9,598 nt of DNA from JAVBUZ01 sp031554725 (GCA_031554725.1 JAVBUZ010000116.1:1-9598), one strand, 5' to 3'. Shown: positions 1 through 6,722, counted from the first letter of the stretch. Notes: generated by a model from the letters alone, not told the origin. A program made the numbers and translations.

Positions 1-6
1 ATGCAC

Positions 7-435
7 TTATTTGCATAAAAAACACGCTCTGCGTGCTTTATCTTCTATATATATAATTCCTCTTAAATCCTTATTCATTTCTACCTTTTTATCTCTATGG
101 TGCAAAATGGCGCTAATAATAACACATGTTTCGTTTTGTTCAAAACCGCATTGCATTAGTATTTCAGGCGCCAATATGGAGCTTGCCGTTTCGTGAGGTA
201 CACCCTCCTCATACTCAACAAACCTGCCAATATCGTGTAAAAGTCCTGCTGCGTAGATAAGCTCTTCCTCAATATTTAGCTGCTCCTTCAAATTTAAAAT
301 CATCGCTATTCTTGCTACATCTAAGAAGTGCTCTATATTATGACAGCAGAAGCTTCTATCTGCTTCTGCCGTATATATTTTCCTCGTATATTCAATAAAT
401 AAATCGTGATTTAATATTTTATCTATTCTTTCCAT
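7..435 (-). CDS. HD-domain phosphohydrolase-like protein of a folate cluster
   Basis: A 142-residue HD-superfamily protein, expected to be a cytoplasmic metal-dependent phosphohydrolase; the substrate is not known. Visible metal-ligand candidates are His32, the HD pair His67-Asp68 in LLHDIGRF, His81, the HH pair 112-113 in AILHHR, and Asp132 in IEDKARR. It starts 17 bp after the folE stop, with a modest AGGA ribosome site about 6 bases before the ATG, so it is probably the third gene of the folC-folE operon. HD proteins often sit in clostridial folate clusters, and a role in dephosphorylating a pterin intermediate is only a guess from context. The protein ends right after a Cys-x-x-Cys-Lys tail; relatives I recall continue some 15-20 residues with another Cys and a Trp, so this copy may be slightly truncated. 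HD assignment is firm; function is open. Confidence 0.85.
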   Translation of the reverse strand: MERIDKILNHDLFIEYTRKIYTAEADRSFCCHNIEHFLDVARIAMILNLKEQLNIEEELIYAAGLLHDIGRFVEYEEGVPHETASSILAPEILMQCGFEQNETCVIISAILHHRDKKVEMNKDLRGIIYIEDKARRACFLCK

Positions 436-452
436 TGTTTTTCCTGTTTTCT

Positions 453-1007
453 TTATTTTACCATTTGAAAAAACTGATTCTGCAAAGCTTCATTATCCTT
501 AAATACCCCCCTGGTTGCTAACGTCAATGTTTTGCTTCCTGGCTTTTTGATTCCTCGCATGGTCATACACATATGCTCTGCTTCAATCATAATCATGACC
601 CCTTGTGGTGCAAGGTTATCCATAAGTGCATCTGCAAGCTGACCTGTCATCTGTTCTTGAATCTGAGGTCTTTTTGCATAGACCTCTACGGTACGTGCAA
701 GCTTACTTAAGCCTACCACCCTTCCATTTGGAATATAAGCCACATGTGCCTTTCCATAAAATGGCATAAGGTGATGCTCACAGGTAGAGTAAAAAACAAT
801 GTCCTTTTCAATTACCATTTCACTATTTTCTACAGAAAAGGTTTTTGCCAGGTGCACGGCTGCATCTTCATCCATTCCAGAAAAAATTTCTTCATACATC
901 CTTGCAATTCGGTTCGGTGTTTCCTTAAGTCCTTCTCTATTTACGTCCTCGCCAATACCTTCAAGTAGTAATTTAATCGCTTCTTCTATTTTTTGTTTAT
1001 TAACCAT
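453..1007 (-). CDS. folE: GTP cyclohydrolase I (FolE, type I)
   Basis: Converts GTP to 7,8-dihydroneopterin triphosphate and formate, the first step of tetrahydrofolate synthesis, as a cytoplasmic homodecamer. The 184-residue length is normal for the family. The zinc ligands are all visible: Cys76 and His79 in STCEHHLMPF, and Cys147 in EAEHMCMTMRG. His78 and His145 match the catalytic histidines of the E. coli enzyme. The GLSKLAR segment (99-105) and RPQIQEQMT (113-121) are also typical. Its ATG overlaps the folC stop by one base (TAATG), with an AGGAG site at 1018-1022 inside the folC end, so translation is probably coupled. The HD gene follows 17 bp downstream. No sign of damage. Identification is essentially certain. 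Confidence 0.97.
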   Translation of the reverse strand: MVNKQKIEEAIKLLLEGIGEDVNREGLKETPNRIARMYEEIFSGMDEDAAVHLAKTFSVENSEMVIEKDIVFYSTCEHHLMPFYGKAHVAYIPNGRVVGLSKLARTVEVYAKRPQIQEQMTGQLADALMDNLAPQGVMIMIEAEHMCMTMRGIKKPGSKTLTLATRGVFKDNEALQNQFFQMVK

Positions 1008-2311
1008 TATTTTTTGCTCCTACGGTTTGTTCTATTTTCAACAATATGAATTAGCTGTCCTAAATAAGATAGAGAACCAAAGCTAATAATTACATCGTCC
1101 TTACCTGCTAACAAATATGCCATCTCAACGGCTTCCTCAAGACTTCCTGCTGCCGTTACGTTTGGATGATACTGTTTTATTTCTTGCGCTAAATCAAGTG
1201 CTGGTAGCGCTCTTACATTGTTAGGTGTTGTTATGGTAATAATCTGATCTGCATAGGCATAGGTCTCTGCAATAATCTTTTCATATTCCTTGTCACTCAA
1301 TATCCCCATTATATAGACAATTCTCTTGTTTGTAAAATAGAAACGAATGGAATCCGCAAGTTTCTTGGCTGCATCCTGATTATGTGCGCCGTCCACTAAA
1401 AATAATGGTTTCTTGTCAATAATAGAAAATCGTCCAACCCACTTAGTATTTGCAAGACCTTTATATAACTGCTTTGCAGAAATCTCAAAGCCTTGCTCTC
1501 TTACTGCTTCTATCACCTCAACTGCAAGAACTGCATTACCTATTTGGTGCTTTCCTGCAAGAGCTATCTGTAGATCCTTATATCCTTTATAGTTAAACTT
1601 CTGCTTTTCTAGTCCATATTTCACACTGGTGACTTCATTTTCATCTGCTAAAATCAAATGTGCATTTTTCTCATTTGCAACATCCTTTATTACCTCATTT
1701 ACAGCTTCCTCTTGCTTCATTTGAATAACATAACAGTCGTTCTTTATAATTCCTGCCTTCTCTTTTGCGATTTCTGTTATGGTATTTCCCAAGAACTTCA
1801 TATGGTCCATGCTAATGGAGGCAAGTGCTACTACAAATGGTTTTGAAATAATATTGGTGGCATCAAGCCTACCACCCATACCGGTCTCTAACACTACAAA
1901 ATCACAGTTTTCTCTAGAAAAATATAAGAAAGCCAAAGCAGTCTCTAATTCAAATGGTGTGGGGTGAGCCAGCCCATCCTCTACCATTTTGTCACAAATC
2001 TCTTTCATTTCTTCCATATAAGAGCAAAGTAGCTTTTTTGAAATAGGCTTTAGGTTTATCTGAAATCTCTCCTGATAGTCAAAAATGGTCGGCGAAATAT
2101 ACCTGCCTACTTTGTAACCTGCTTCCTTTAGAACACTTGTTACATACGCTAGGACAGAGCCTTTTCCATTGGTACCTGCTATATGAATTACTTTTAATTT
2201 TTCCTGTGGATTTCCAAGTCTCTCACATAAATTCTGCATATTCTCTAGACCTGGCACGATTCCAAATGTACTAAGTGAATCCACATATTCTAACATTTGC
2301 TGATAATTCAT
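1007..2311 (-). CDS. folC: Bifunctional folylpolyglutamate synthase/dihydrofolate synthase
   Basis: A Mur-ligase-type ATP-dependent enzyme, 434 residues, that adds glutamate to folates and, in many bacteria, also to dihydropteroate. The P-loop GTNGKGS is at 46-52, the SPTIFDYQERFQI segment at about 73-85, the ETGMGGRLDATN motif at 142-153, the KEKAGIIK stretch with the expected carbamylated lysine region at 183-190, and VDGAHNQDA opening the C-terminal domain at 306-314. The final GSLSYLGQL (412-420) is also family-like. The start at 2311 has an AAAAGG ribosome site about 10 bases upstream. It is the first gene of the visible minus-strand folate operon; the 53 bp to the divergent gene must hold its promoter, but I see no clear hexamer pair. 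Whether it carries both activities cannot be told from the sequence. Identification is very secure. Confidence 0.96.
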   Translation of the reverse strand: MNYQQMLEYVDSLSTFGIVPGLENMQNLCERLGNPQEKLKVIHIAGTNGKGSVLAYVTSVLKEAGYKVGRYISPTIFDYQERFQINLKPISKKLLCSYMEEMKEICDKMVEDGLAHPTPFELETALAFLYFSRENCDFVVLETGMGGRLDATNIISKPFVVALASISMDHMKFLGNTITEIAKEKAGIIKNDCYVIQMKQEEAVNEVIKDVANEKNAHLILADENEVTSVKYGLEKQKFNYKGYKDLQIALAGKHQIGNAVLAVEVIEAVREQGFEISAKQLYKGLANTKWVGRFSIIDKKPLFLVDGAHNQDAAKKLADSIRFYFTNKRIVYIMGILSDKEYEKIIAETYAYADQIITITTPNNVRALPALDLAQEIKQYHPNVTAAGSLEEAVEMAYLLAGKDDVIISFGSLSYLGQLIHIVENRTNRRSKK

Positions 2312-2330
2312 TTTCTTTTAACCTTTTACG

Positions 2331-2336
2331 TATACT
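2331..2336 (+). promoter_or_regulatory. Possible -10 hexamer for the CmpB-like gene
   Basis: TATACT lies 28 bases before the chosen ATG at 2365, in the 53-bp gap between divergent folC and this gene. The position where a -35 box would be expected (about 2308-2313) overlaps the folC start codon and does not resemble TTGACA, so this is a weak call. Confidence 0.3.
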
Positions 2337-2364
2337 TTCTATTGTTTGGGACATCCTTATCATT

Positions 2365-2763
2365 ATGAAAAAACTAATACACAATTTTATCCACTGTGGC
2401 ATCCTAGGCTGGTGCCTTGAAATTTCATTTACCGCTCTCGACTCATTTCGTAGAAGACAATTCACGTTAAAAGGAAATACCTCTCTTTATATGTTTCCAA
2501 TCTACGGAATGGCTGCATTTCTCTCCCCTATTTGCAAGCTTTTAAAGGGCAAGCCACTACTACTTAGGGGACTGGCTTATGCTGGCTTAATTTTTAGTGG
2601 CGAATATTTAACAGGTGCGCTACTATCTAAAAAGTCTCTTTGCCCCTGGGACTATGGCCGTTCTAAATGGCATGTAAATAAATTAATCCGTTTGGATTAC
2701 ATTCCATTTTGGTTCGTTGCCGGACTACTATTTGAAAGGCTGCTTAAAGAAAGCGATTCTTGA
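2365..2763 (+). CDS. Small CmpB-like membrane protein (putative ABC-transporter type IV family)
   Basis: A 132-residue integral membrane protein. It resembles the family annotated as putative ABC transporter permease (PF06541, CmpB-like), whose function is not established. Features seen are a GW-x-x-E motif at 15-19 in the first hydrophobic segment, GNTSLYMFPIYG at 37-48, GEYLTG at 79-84, WDY at 95-97, and PFWFVAGLLFE at the end, giving about four membrane segments. The reading frame is open from an ATG at 2275, but that start would lie inside folC; the ATG at 2365, followed by MKKLIHNFIHCGILGW, matches where family members begin. A TATACT -10-like hexamer lies at 2331-2336 without a convincing -35 box, and the ribosome site is weak. 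The last 67 bp overlap the 3' end of the convergent MATE gene. Family call good, start moderately sure, role unknown. Confidence 0.8.
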   Translation: MKKLIHNFIHCGILGWCLEISFTALDSFRRRQFTLKGNTSLYMFPIYGMAAFLSPICKLLKGKPLLLRGLAYAGLIFSGEYLTGALLSKKSLCPWDYGRSKWHVNKLIRLDYIPFWFVAGLLFERLLKESDS

Positions 2764-4103
2764 GCAGCTTTCTTTTTGCGCATCTGCTTCATCAGCACAA
2801 TATAAATTATAAAGAAAAAGATTCCTGCCGATAGCCAAGCCCCAGCATTTGCAAAGCAAACACCCACATAGCTTAACATGCTTGCGGCTACAAAGGCTGC
2901 CACACATCTGCTCACTAATTCTACTACCCCGCCCATCATCGGCCATAAACCAAAGCCACAGCCTTGAAGTGCATTTCTAAATATAAATATCATTCCAAGG
3001 GGAATGAAAAAGGCTCCACATATAAGCATGTAGGTTCTTGCATAGCCGTACACAACATCAATGTTGTCTCCAACAATAAATAAACGTATTGCATATGGAA
3101 GTATCAGTAATACCACACCATAAATAAGTATGGAATATATAGCAGACATCACATTGGCTATTTTTACCCCTTTATCAATTCTGTCTAAATCATTGACACC
3201 TCTATTTTGTGCTGCATAAGTAGACATCGTAACACCCATTGCTGGAAACGGCTGCGTTACAAGCTGTTCCACCTTCGTTGCCACAGAATATGCTCCTACT
3301 ACTGTAGTTCCTAGTAGATTTAATGCTGACTGGGCTAATATGGTGCCAACTGCAGTGATCGAATACTGAAGTGCCATAGGTAAGCCAACAGCTATCTGAG
3401 TTTTCATCATATCAAAATCGGCTTCCCAATGCTGCTTTTTCAAATGTAAGGTTGGTACCGCTTTAATGATATAAATCAAGCATAAAAGTGCTGATACTCC
3501 TTGTGAAATAACCGTTGCATAAGCTGCTCCCTTAACTCCCATTGGAATCTGGGCAATAAGGAAATAATCCAAAAAGATATTTAACACTGCGGATACAAAC
3601 AATAACACTAGGGGAACCACACTATTTCCTATTGCTCGTAAAATACTCGCCAAGAAATTATAAAGAATCGAAAATACAAGTCCTATACAAATGGTAACAA
3701 TATAATCATGTGCCATTTCAAACATATCTGCCGGAGTATTCATTGCTACTAAAAGATTGTCCATATATTGCACACTAATAAATGTCATTGCAATAGATAC
3801 GATAAGGGATAGTATGGCTGCATTGCCAATACTCTTTTTCATTCCTTGCATATCTCCAGCACCATATCGCTGTGCTGTAAGCACAGTAAATCCGGTTGTA
3901 AGTCCCTGCGTAAAGCCAAAAATCAAGAAAGATATGGTCCCTGTTGAGCCTACGGCTGCCAAAGCTCCAAGTCCCAGATACCTACCTACAATAATCGTAT
4001 CCACCATACTATAAAATTGTTGAAATATATTTCCAATGATTATGGGAATAACAAACCTTGCTATCAGCTTTAAAGGACTTCCCTTTGTCATATCTAATTC
4101 CAT
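2697..4103 (-). CDS. MATE-family multidrug/Na+ (or H+) antiporter
   Basis: A 468-residue polytopic membrane protein with about 12 hydrophobic segments, the usual MATE length. The N-terminus is characteristic: IPIIIGNIFQQFYSMVDTIIVGRYLG (19-44), then ALAAVGSTG, and later GAGDMQGMKKSIGNA after the second or third helix. Such proteins export drugs or metabolites using an ion gradient; the substrate cannot be inferred here. The start is supported by a GGAGG site at 4111-4115, seven bases upstream. After the last helix and the basic stretch RKKK there is a Ser-rich tail of about 23 residues that is encoded opposite the end of the CmpB-like gene; it looks like an unconstrained extension produced by the overlap. 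The PH gene upstream ends in its own terminator, so this gene needs its own promoter, which I could not identify, or read-through. Confidence 0.93.
   Translation of the reverse strand: MELDMTKGSPLKLIARFVIPIIIGNIFQQFYSMVDTIIVGRYLGLGALAAVGSTGTISFLIFGFTQGLTTGFTVLTAQRYGAGDMQGMKKSIGNAAILSLIVSIAMTFISVQYMDNLLVAMNTPADMFEMAHDYIVTICIGLVFSILYNFLASILRAIGNSVVPLVLLFVSAVLNIFLDYFLIAQIPMGVKGAAYATVISQGVSALLCLIYIIKAVPTLHLKKQHWEADFDMMKTQIAVGLPMALQYSITAVGTILAQSALNLLGTTVVGAYSVATKVEQLVTQPFPAMGVTMSTYAAQNRGVNDLDRIDKGVKIANVMSAIYSILIYGVVLLILPYAIRLFIVGDNIDVVYGYARTYMLICGAFFIPLGMIFIFRNALQGCGFGLWPMMGGVVELVSRCVAAFVAASMLSYVGVCFANAGAWLSAGIFFFIIYIVLMKQMRKKKAAQESLSLSSLSNSSPATNQNGM
2734..2777 (+). terminator. Terminator of the CmpB-like gene, inside the overlap with the MATE gene
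   Basis: The arm GAAA-G-GCTGCTTAA (2734-2747) pairs with TTGAGCAGC-TTTC (2760-2772), apart from one bulged G and one T-G wobble. A run of five T follows at 2773-2777. The TGA stop of the plus-strand gene (2761-2763) lies within the right arm. On the minus strand no T run follows the hairpin, so it should act only on plus-strand transcripts, although its sequence also encodes the tail of the MATE protein. Confidence 0.7.
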
Positions 4104-4156
4104 GACTAAACCTCCGTGTTGTAAAACTCAAAACTAAATCCACCTTTTTCCCCTAG

Positions 4157-4185
4157 AAAAAAGGCAGGGCAAAATCACCCCACCT
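4157..4185 (-). terminator. Intrinsic terminator after the PH-domain gene
   Basis: Read on the minus strand, AGGTGGGG pairs with CCCTGCCT over eight base pairs, two of them G-U, around an eight-base loop. A T run follows (A run 4157-4161 on the plus strand). It lies about 20 bp past the PH-domain stop and about 55 bp before the MATE start, so it separates the two same-strand genes. Confidence 0.75.
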
Positions 4186-4204
4186 AATTCTATTCTTCAT
4201 TTGC

Positions 4205-4579
4205 TTAGCTGTCAATGTCAGATAAGCTTTCTGCACCAATATTTAACGTATTTAATGTACGTCTCTTTAGCCTTGCTTCTTCAGATGCCTCTAAGATATA
4301 ATTTTTAATCGCTTTTGAATTCTTTATGTGCTCAAGCAGCATTCTTGGATGAGTGGTATCTCCAGTGTAGCAAATAATAGTTCCTAATCCAAAGATTCTC
4401 TCCCACATGGTTGCCACGTGCTCCACATCCTGTACCTTATACATATAGCAATCATTTTCTACCCTTTTCAAAAATCCCGTATCAATTGTGATTACATCAT
4501 CTTTTATTGAATATTTTGTAAATGTAAAAGGTAATCCAAAAAATACCCATCTTTTTCTTTCAACAAATTCTACGCTCAT
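4205..4579 (-). CDS. Single-domain bacterial PH-domain protein (bPH_2/YdbS-like)
   Basis: A 124-residue protein that appears to be one bacterial pleckstrin-homology domain (PF03703-type). The family pattern is visible: an aromatic N-terminal strand KRWVFFGLPFTFTKYSI (9-25), DVITIDTGFLKRV (28-40), then MYKVQDVEHVATMWERIFGLGTIICYTGD (46-74), which is the usual R/K-VQD...RxFGLGTI block, and a C-terminal helix LLEHIKNSKAIKNYI (81-95). The last 29 residues are charged and probably disordered. Many relatives have transmembrane segments before the domain; this one has none, so it should be cytoplasmic or peripheral. Function unknown. The ribosome site is an unusual GGGGGAC about nine bases upstream of ATG. 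It has its own promoter (4621-4649) and terminator and is therefore probably transcribed alone. Confidence 0.8.
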   Translation of the reverse strand: MSVEFVERKRWVFFGLPFTFTKYSIKDDVITIDTGFLKRVENDCYMYKVQDVEHVATMWERIFGLGTIICYTGDTTHPRMLLEHIKNSKAIKNYILEASEEARLKRRTLNTLNIGAESLSDIDS

Positions 4580-4620
4580 ATTTAATGTCCCCCATTCTTG
4601 AAATATGTATTCTACTCTAC

Positions 4621-4649
4621 ATTATAGTTGATGGTGAAAGGATATGCAA
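4621..4649 (-). promoter_or_regulatory. Promoter of the PH-domain gene
   Basis: On the minus strand TTGCAT (4649-4644) is followed after exactly 17 bases by a perfect TATAAT (4626-4621). Transcription would start near 4614, giving a leader of about 35 bases to the ATG at 4579. The -10 box is consensus; the -35 box keeps only the TTG. Confidence 0.65.
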
Positions 4650-4690
4650 AAGATTTTCGTCAAAATTCTACATTTCTTTATATTTCTCCA

Positions 4691-4719
4691 TTGATTCAAA
4701 ATGTCAGTTATGTTATCAT
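4691..4719 (+). promoter_or_regulatory. Promoter of the nitroreductase gene
   Basis: TTGATT (4691-4696) is followed after exactly 17 bases by TATCAT (4714-4719), with an extended -10 TG at 4711-4712. Transcription would start near 4726, about 29 bases before the preferred ATG at 4755. It is divergent from the PH-domain promoter and the two -35 boxes are about 41 bp apart. If the pyrB terminator is leaky this promoter could also serve pyrBI. Confidence 0.65.
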
Positions 4720-4739
4720 ATCAAAAGAAATAATTTCGT

Positions 4740-4745
4740 AGGAGG
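4740..4745 (+). promoter_or_regulatory. Ribosome binding site deciding the nitroreductase start
   Basis: A full AGGAGG directly touches the ATG at 4746 and lies nine bases before the ATG at 4755. Zero spacing is not usable, so initiation at 4755 is favoured; the longer form would add only Met-Lys-Val. Confidence 0.75.
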
Positions 4746-4754
4746 ATGAAAGTT

Positions 4755-5294
4755 ATGACAGCAAAAGAATGCATTATTGGTCGAAGAAGTATACGTCAGT
4801 TTGAGAACAAACCGGTTTCCCATGACTTGCTTTCACAAATTGTTGAAACAGCCTCTTATGCTCCAAGTTGGAAAAATACCCAAATCGTACGCTATATTGC
4901 AATTGAAGGTGAGTTAAAGAACAAAATTGCTACCGAATGCACTAGCTTACATCCTAATAATGGCAATACTATTGCCAATGCACCTATGCTTGTTGCCGTT
5001 ACCCTCATTAAAGGTAGATGTGGATATGAAAGAGATGGTTCTTTTACCACTCCTAAAGGCGACTCTTGGCAGATGTTTGACGCTGGCATTGCCTCAGAAG
5101 CATTTTGTCTTGCCGCATATGAGCAAGGCTTAGGTACTGTTATATTAGGTATTTTCGACGAAGCAAAAATCGTCGATTTATTAGCGCTTCCAGAAGAAAG
5201 AGAGCTTGTTGCTCTTATTCCTATTGGATATCCTGTAGAGGAGCCAGTTGCCCCTAAAAGAAAGTCAGTGGAAGAACTGCTTTCTTATAAATAA
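4755..5294 (+). CDS. Nitroreductase-family flavoprotein
   Basis: A 179-residue FMN-dependent NAD(P)H oxidoreductase of the nitroreductase fold, normally a cytoplasmic homodimer. The phosphate-binding RRSIRQF is at 10-16, the APSWKNTQ segment, which usually packs on the flavin, at 36-43, the GIASEAFCLAAYEQGLGT helix at 111-128, and the terminal IPIGYPVEEP at 155-164. Family members reduce nitroaromatics, quinones or other electrophiles; the natural substrate here is unknown. The start at 4755 is chosen from the ribosome site at 4740-4745; the ATG at 4746 is the alternative. It has its own promoter and is followed eight bases after the stop by a strong terminator, so a functional link with pyrB downstream is possible but not shown. 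Confidence 0.92.
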   Translation: MTAKECIIGRRSIRQFENKPVSHDLLSQIVETASYAPSWKNTQIVRYIAIEGELKNKIATECTSLHPNNGNTIANAPMLVAVTLIKGRCGYERDGSFTTPKGDSWQMFDAGIASEAFCLAAYEQGLGTVILGIFDEAKIVDLLALPEERELVALIPIGYPVEEPVAPKRKSVEELLSYK

Positions 5295-5302
5295 CAATTT
5301 AG

Positions 5303-5333
5303 ATCGAAGAGATATTTTTCTCTTCGATTTTTT
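5303..5333 (+). terminator. Strong terminator between nitroreductase and pyrB, possible attenuator
   Basis: A perfect 10-bp stem (5303-5312 with 5319-5328, ATCGAAGAGA and its complement) around a six-base TATTTT loop, followed by TTTTT at 5329-5333. It begins eight bases after the nitroreductase stop and ends only 17 bases before the pyrB ATG, leaving no room for a promoter between them. It is either a plain terminator, with pyrB driven from inside the upstream gene, or a regulated attenuator of pyrBI. Confidence 0.88.
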
Positions 5334-5350
5334 GCGAGAGGAGATTATTT

Positions 5351-6271
5351 ATGAGACATTTAATGAGCCCACTTGATTTTACCGTGGAAGAACTTAACGA
5401 ACTGTTTGATTTAGCCAATGACATTGAACAAAATCCTGGCAAGTATGCGCATGCCTGCGATGGAAAGCTTTTGGCTACTTGTTTTTATGAGCCAAGTACA
5501 CGTACCAGATTAAGTTTTGAATCTGCTATGCTTCGTTTAGGAGGACAGGTTTTAGGTTTTTCCGATGCCGCTTCTTCTTCTGCGTCCAAAGGCGAAAGTG
5601 TATCTGATACCATCCGTATTATCTCTGGTTATGCTGATATCTGTGCCATGCGTCATCCAAAAGAGGGTGCACCTATGGTAGCTGCCGAAAGATCACTAAT
5701 TCCTGTAATCAATGCAGGTGATGGCGGGCACCACCATCCAACTCAAACCTTAACTGATCTTTTAACCATACGTTCCCTAAAGGGTAGCCTAGACAATATT
5801 ACCATTGGTCTTTGTGGTGATTTAAAGTTTGGTCGAACCGTTCATTCACTAATCCATGCCCTAGTTCGATATGAAAACATAAAATTTATCTTTATTTCAC
5901 CGGAGGAATTAAAGGTTCCTGACTACATTACCGATATGCTAAAAGCTGAAAATATTCCTTATGAAGAAGTAATTCGTTTAGAAAATGTTATGCCAGAGCT
6001 TGATTTACTCTATATGACAAGAGTGCAAAAGGAACGCTTCTTTAATGAAGAAGACTATGTTCGTTTGAAAGACTTCTATATCCTTGATGCTACAAAAATG
6101 GAGCTTGCTCGCCCTAATATGTTAATCCTTCATCCCCTTCCAAGGGTAAATGAGATTTCAACCGAGCTTGACGACGACCCACGTGCCGTATACTTTAAAC
6201 AAGCCCAGTACGGTGTATATGTTCGTATGGCACTCATCCTGACACTTTTAGAATCACAGAGAGGAGAATAA
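5351..6271 (+). CDS. pyrB: Aspartate carbamoyltransferase, catalytic chain
   Basis: Condenses carbamoyl phosphate with L-aspartate to N-carbamoyl-L-aspartate, the committed step of UMP synthesis. The 306 residues match the family length. The carbamoyl-phosphate site STRTR is at 49-53, the mobile loop lysine in SKGES at 80, HPTQTLTDLLTI at 129-140, the aspartate-binding TRVQ at 223-226, and HPLPR at 261-265. All active-site residues I can check are present. The start has AGAGGAG about seven bases upstream, directly behind the terminator. pyrI follows after four bases, and the pair should form the allosteric holoenzyme with two catalytic trimers and three regulatory dimers. Its promoter is not obvious (see the terminator entry). 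Identification is certain. Confidence 0.98.
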   Translation: MRHLMSPLDFTVEELNELFDLANDIEQNPGKYAHACDGKLLATCFYEPSTRTRLSFESAMLRLGGQVLGFSDAASSSASKGESVSDTIRIISGYADICAMRHPKEGAPMVAAERSLIPVINAGDGGHHHPTQTLTDLLTIRSLKGSLDNITIGLCGDLKFGRTVHSLIHALVRYENIKFIFISPEELKVPDYITDMLKAENIPYEEVIRLENVMPELDLLYMTRVQKERFFNEEDYVRLKDFYILDATKMELARPNMLILHPLPRVNEISTELDDDPRAVYFKQAQYGVYVRMALILTLLESQRGE

Positions 6272-6275
6272 ATTT

Positions 6276-6707
6276 ATGTTAAACGTAGGTAGAATTGAAG
6301 AAGGCTTTGTTTTAGATCATATTCAAGCTGGTAAAAGTATGGATATTTATGACCACTTACAATTAGATAAGCTCGACTGCACTGTTGCTATTATTAAAAA
6401 TGCGCGCAGCAGTAAAATGGGTAAAAAGGACATTCTTAAAGTAGAATGCGACATCGATTTATTAGACCTTCATGTTCTTGCCTTTATCGATGATGAAATT
6501 ACTGTCAATGTCATTAAAGACGGTGAAATTGTTAATAAGAGAGACTTAGTGCTTCCTAAGACCATAAAAAATGTAATTAAATGTAAAAATCCAAGATGTA
6601 TTACCTCTATTGAGCAGGAGCTGCCTCACATCTTTAATCTTGCAGATGAAAAACAAAAAATATATCGCTGTAGATATTGCGAAGAAAAATATGTGGAGCG
6701 CGGTTAA
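6276..6707 (+). CDS. pyrI: Aspartate carbamoyltransferase, regulatory chain
   Basis: The nucleotide-binding regulatory subunit that tunes PyrB by CTP/UTP inhibition and ATP activation. It has 143 residues; E. coli PyrI has about 153. The N-terminal allosteric domain shows GFVLDHIQAG (10-19) and later MGKKDILKVE (48-57), equivalent to the known nucleotide-contact segment. The C-terminal zinc domain has all four cysteines: Cys103 and Cys108 in CKNPRC, Cys132 and Cys135 in CRYC. The ribosome site AGGAG (6262-6266) is inside the end of pyrB, and only four bases separate the genes. The last seven or so codons form one arm of a hairpin, and the stop overlaps that of the convergent ABC ATPase gene by three bases. 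Certain identification. Confidence 0.97.
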   Translation: MLNVGRIEEGFVLDHIQAGKSMDIYDHLQLDKLDCTVAIIKNARSSKMGKKDILKVECDIDLLDLHVLAFIDDEITVNVIKDGEIVNKRDLVLPKTIKNVIKCKNPRCITSIEQELPHIFNLADEKQKIYRCRYCEEKYVERG

Positions 6708-6722
6708 TTACCGCACTCCACA
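6685..6722 (-). terminator. Shared terminator hairpin between pyrI and the ABC operon
   Basis: TGTGGAGCGCGGT (6692-6704) pairs with ACCGCACTCCACA (6710-6722) around a five-base TAATT loop. In the minus-strand RNA all 13 positions pair, with one U-G; in the plus-strand RNA that position is a C-A mismatch. The minus strand then has a TATTTTT run (6691-6685), so it is a good terminator for the ABC operon. On the plus strand only a mixed T-rich stretch follows, so it is weaker for pyrBI. The stops of both genes lie across the loop. Confidence 0.8.

Noticed and set aside
2275..2364. Upstream ATG that would lengthen the CmpB-like protein by 30 residues
   Set aside because: It lies inside the start of folC on the other strand, and the added residues do not resemble the family; the ATG at 2365 opens at the usual N-terminus.
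5206..5234. TTGTTG, 17 bases, TATCCT inside the nitroreductase gene as a pyrB promoter
   Set aside because: Only half of the -35 positions match and the -10 is imperfect; such matches occur by chance in A/T-rich coding sequence, so it is not listed as a feature, although pyrB needs some source of transcription.
5334..5351. GAGAGG before pyrB as a possible PyrR-binding element
   Set aside because: It lacks the rest of the PyrR consensus, lies after rather than before the terminator, and is explained as the pyrB ribosome binding site.
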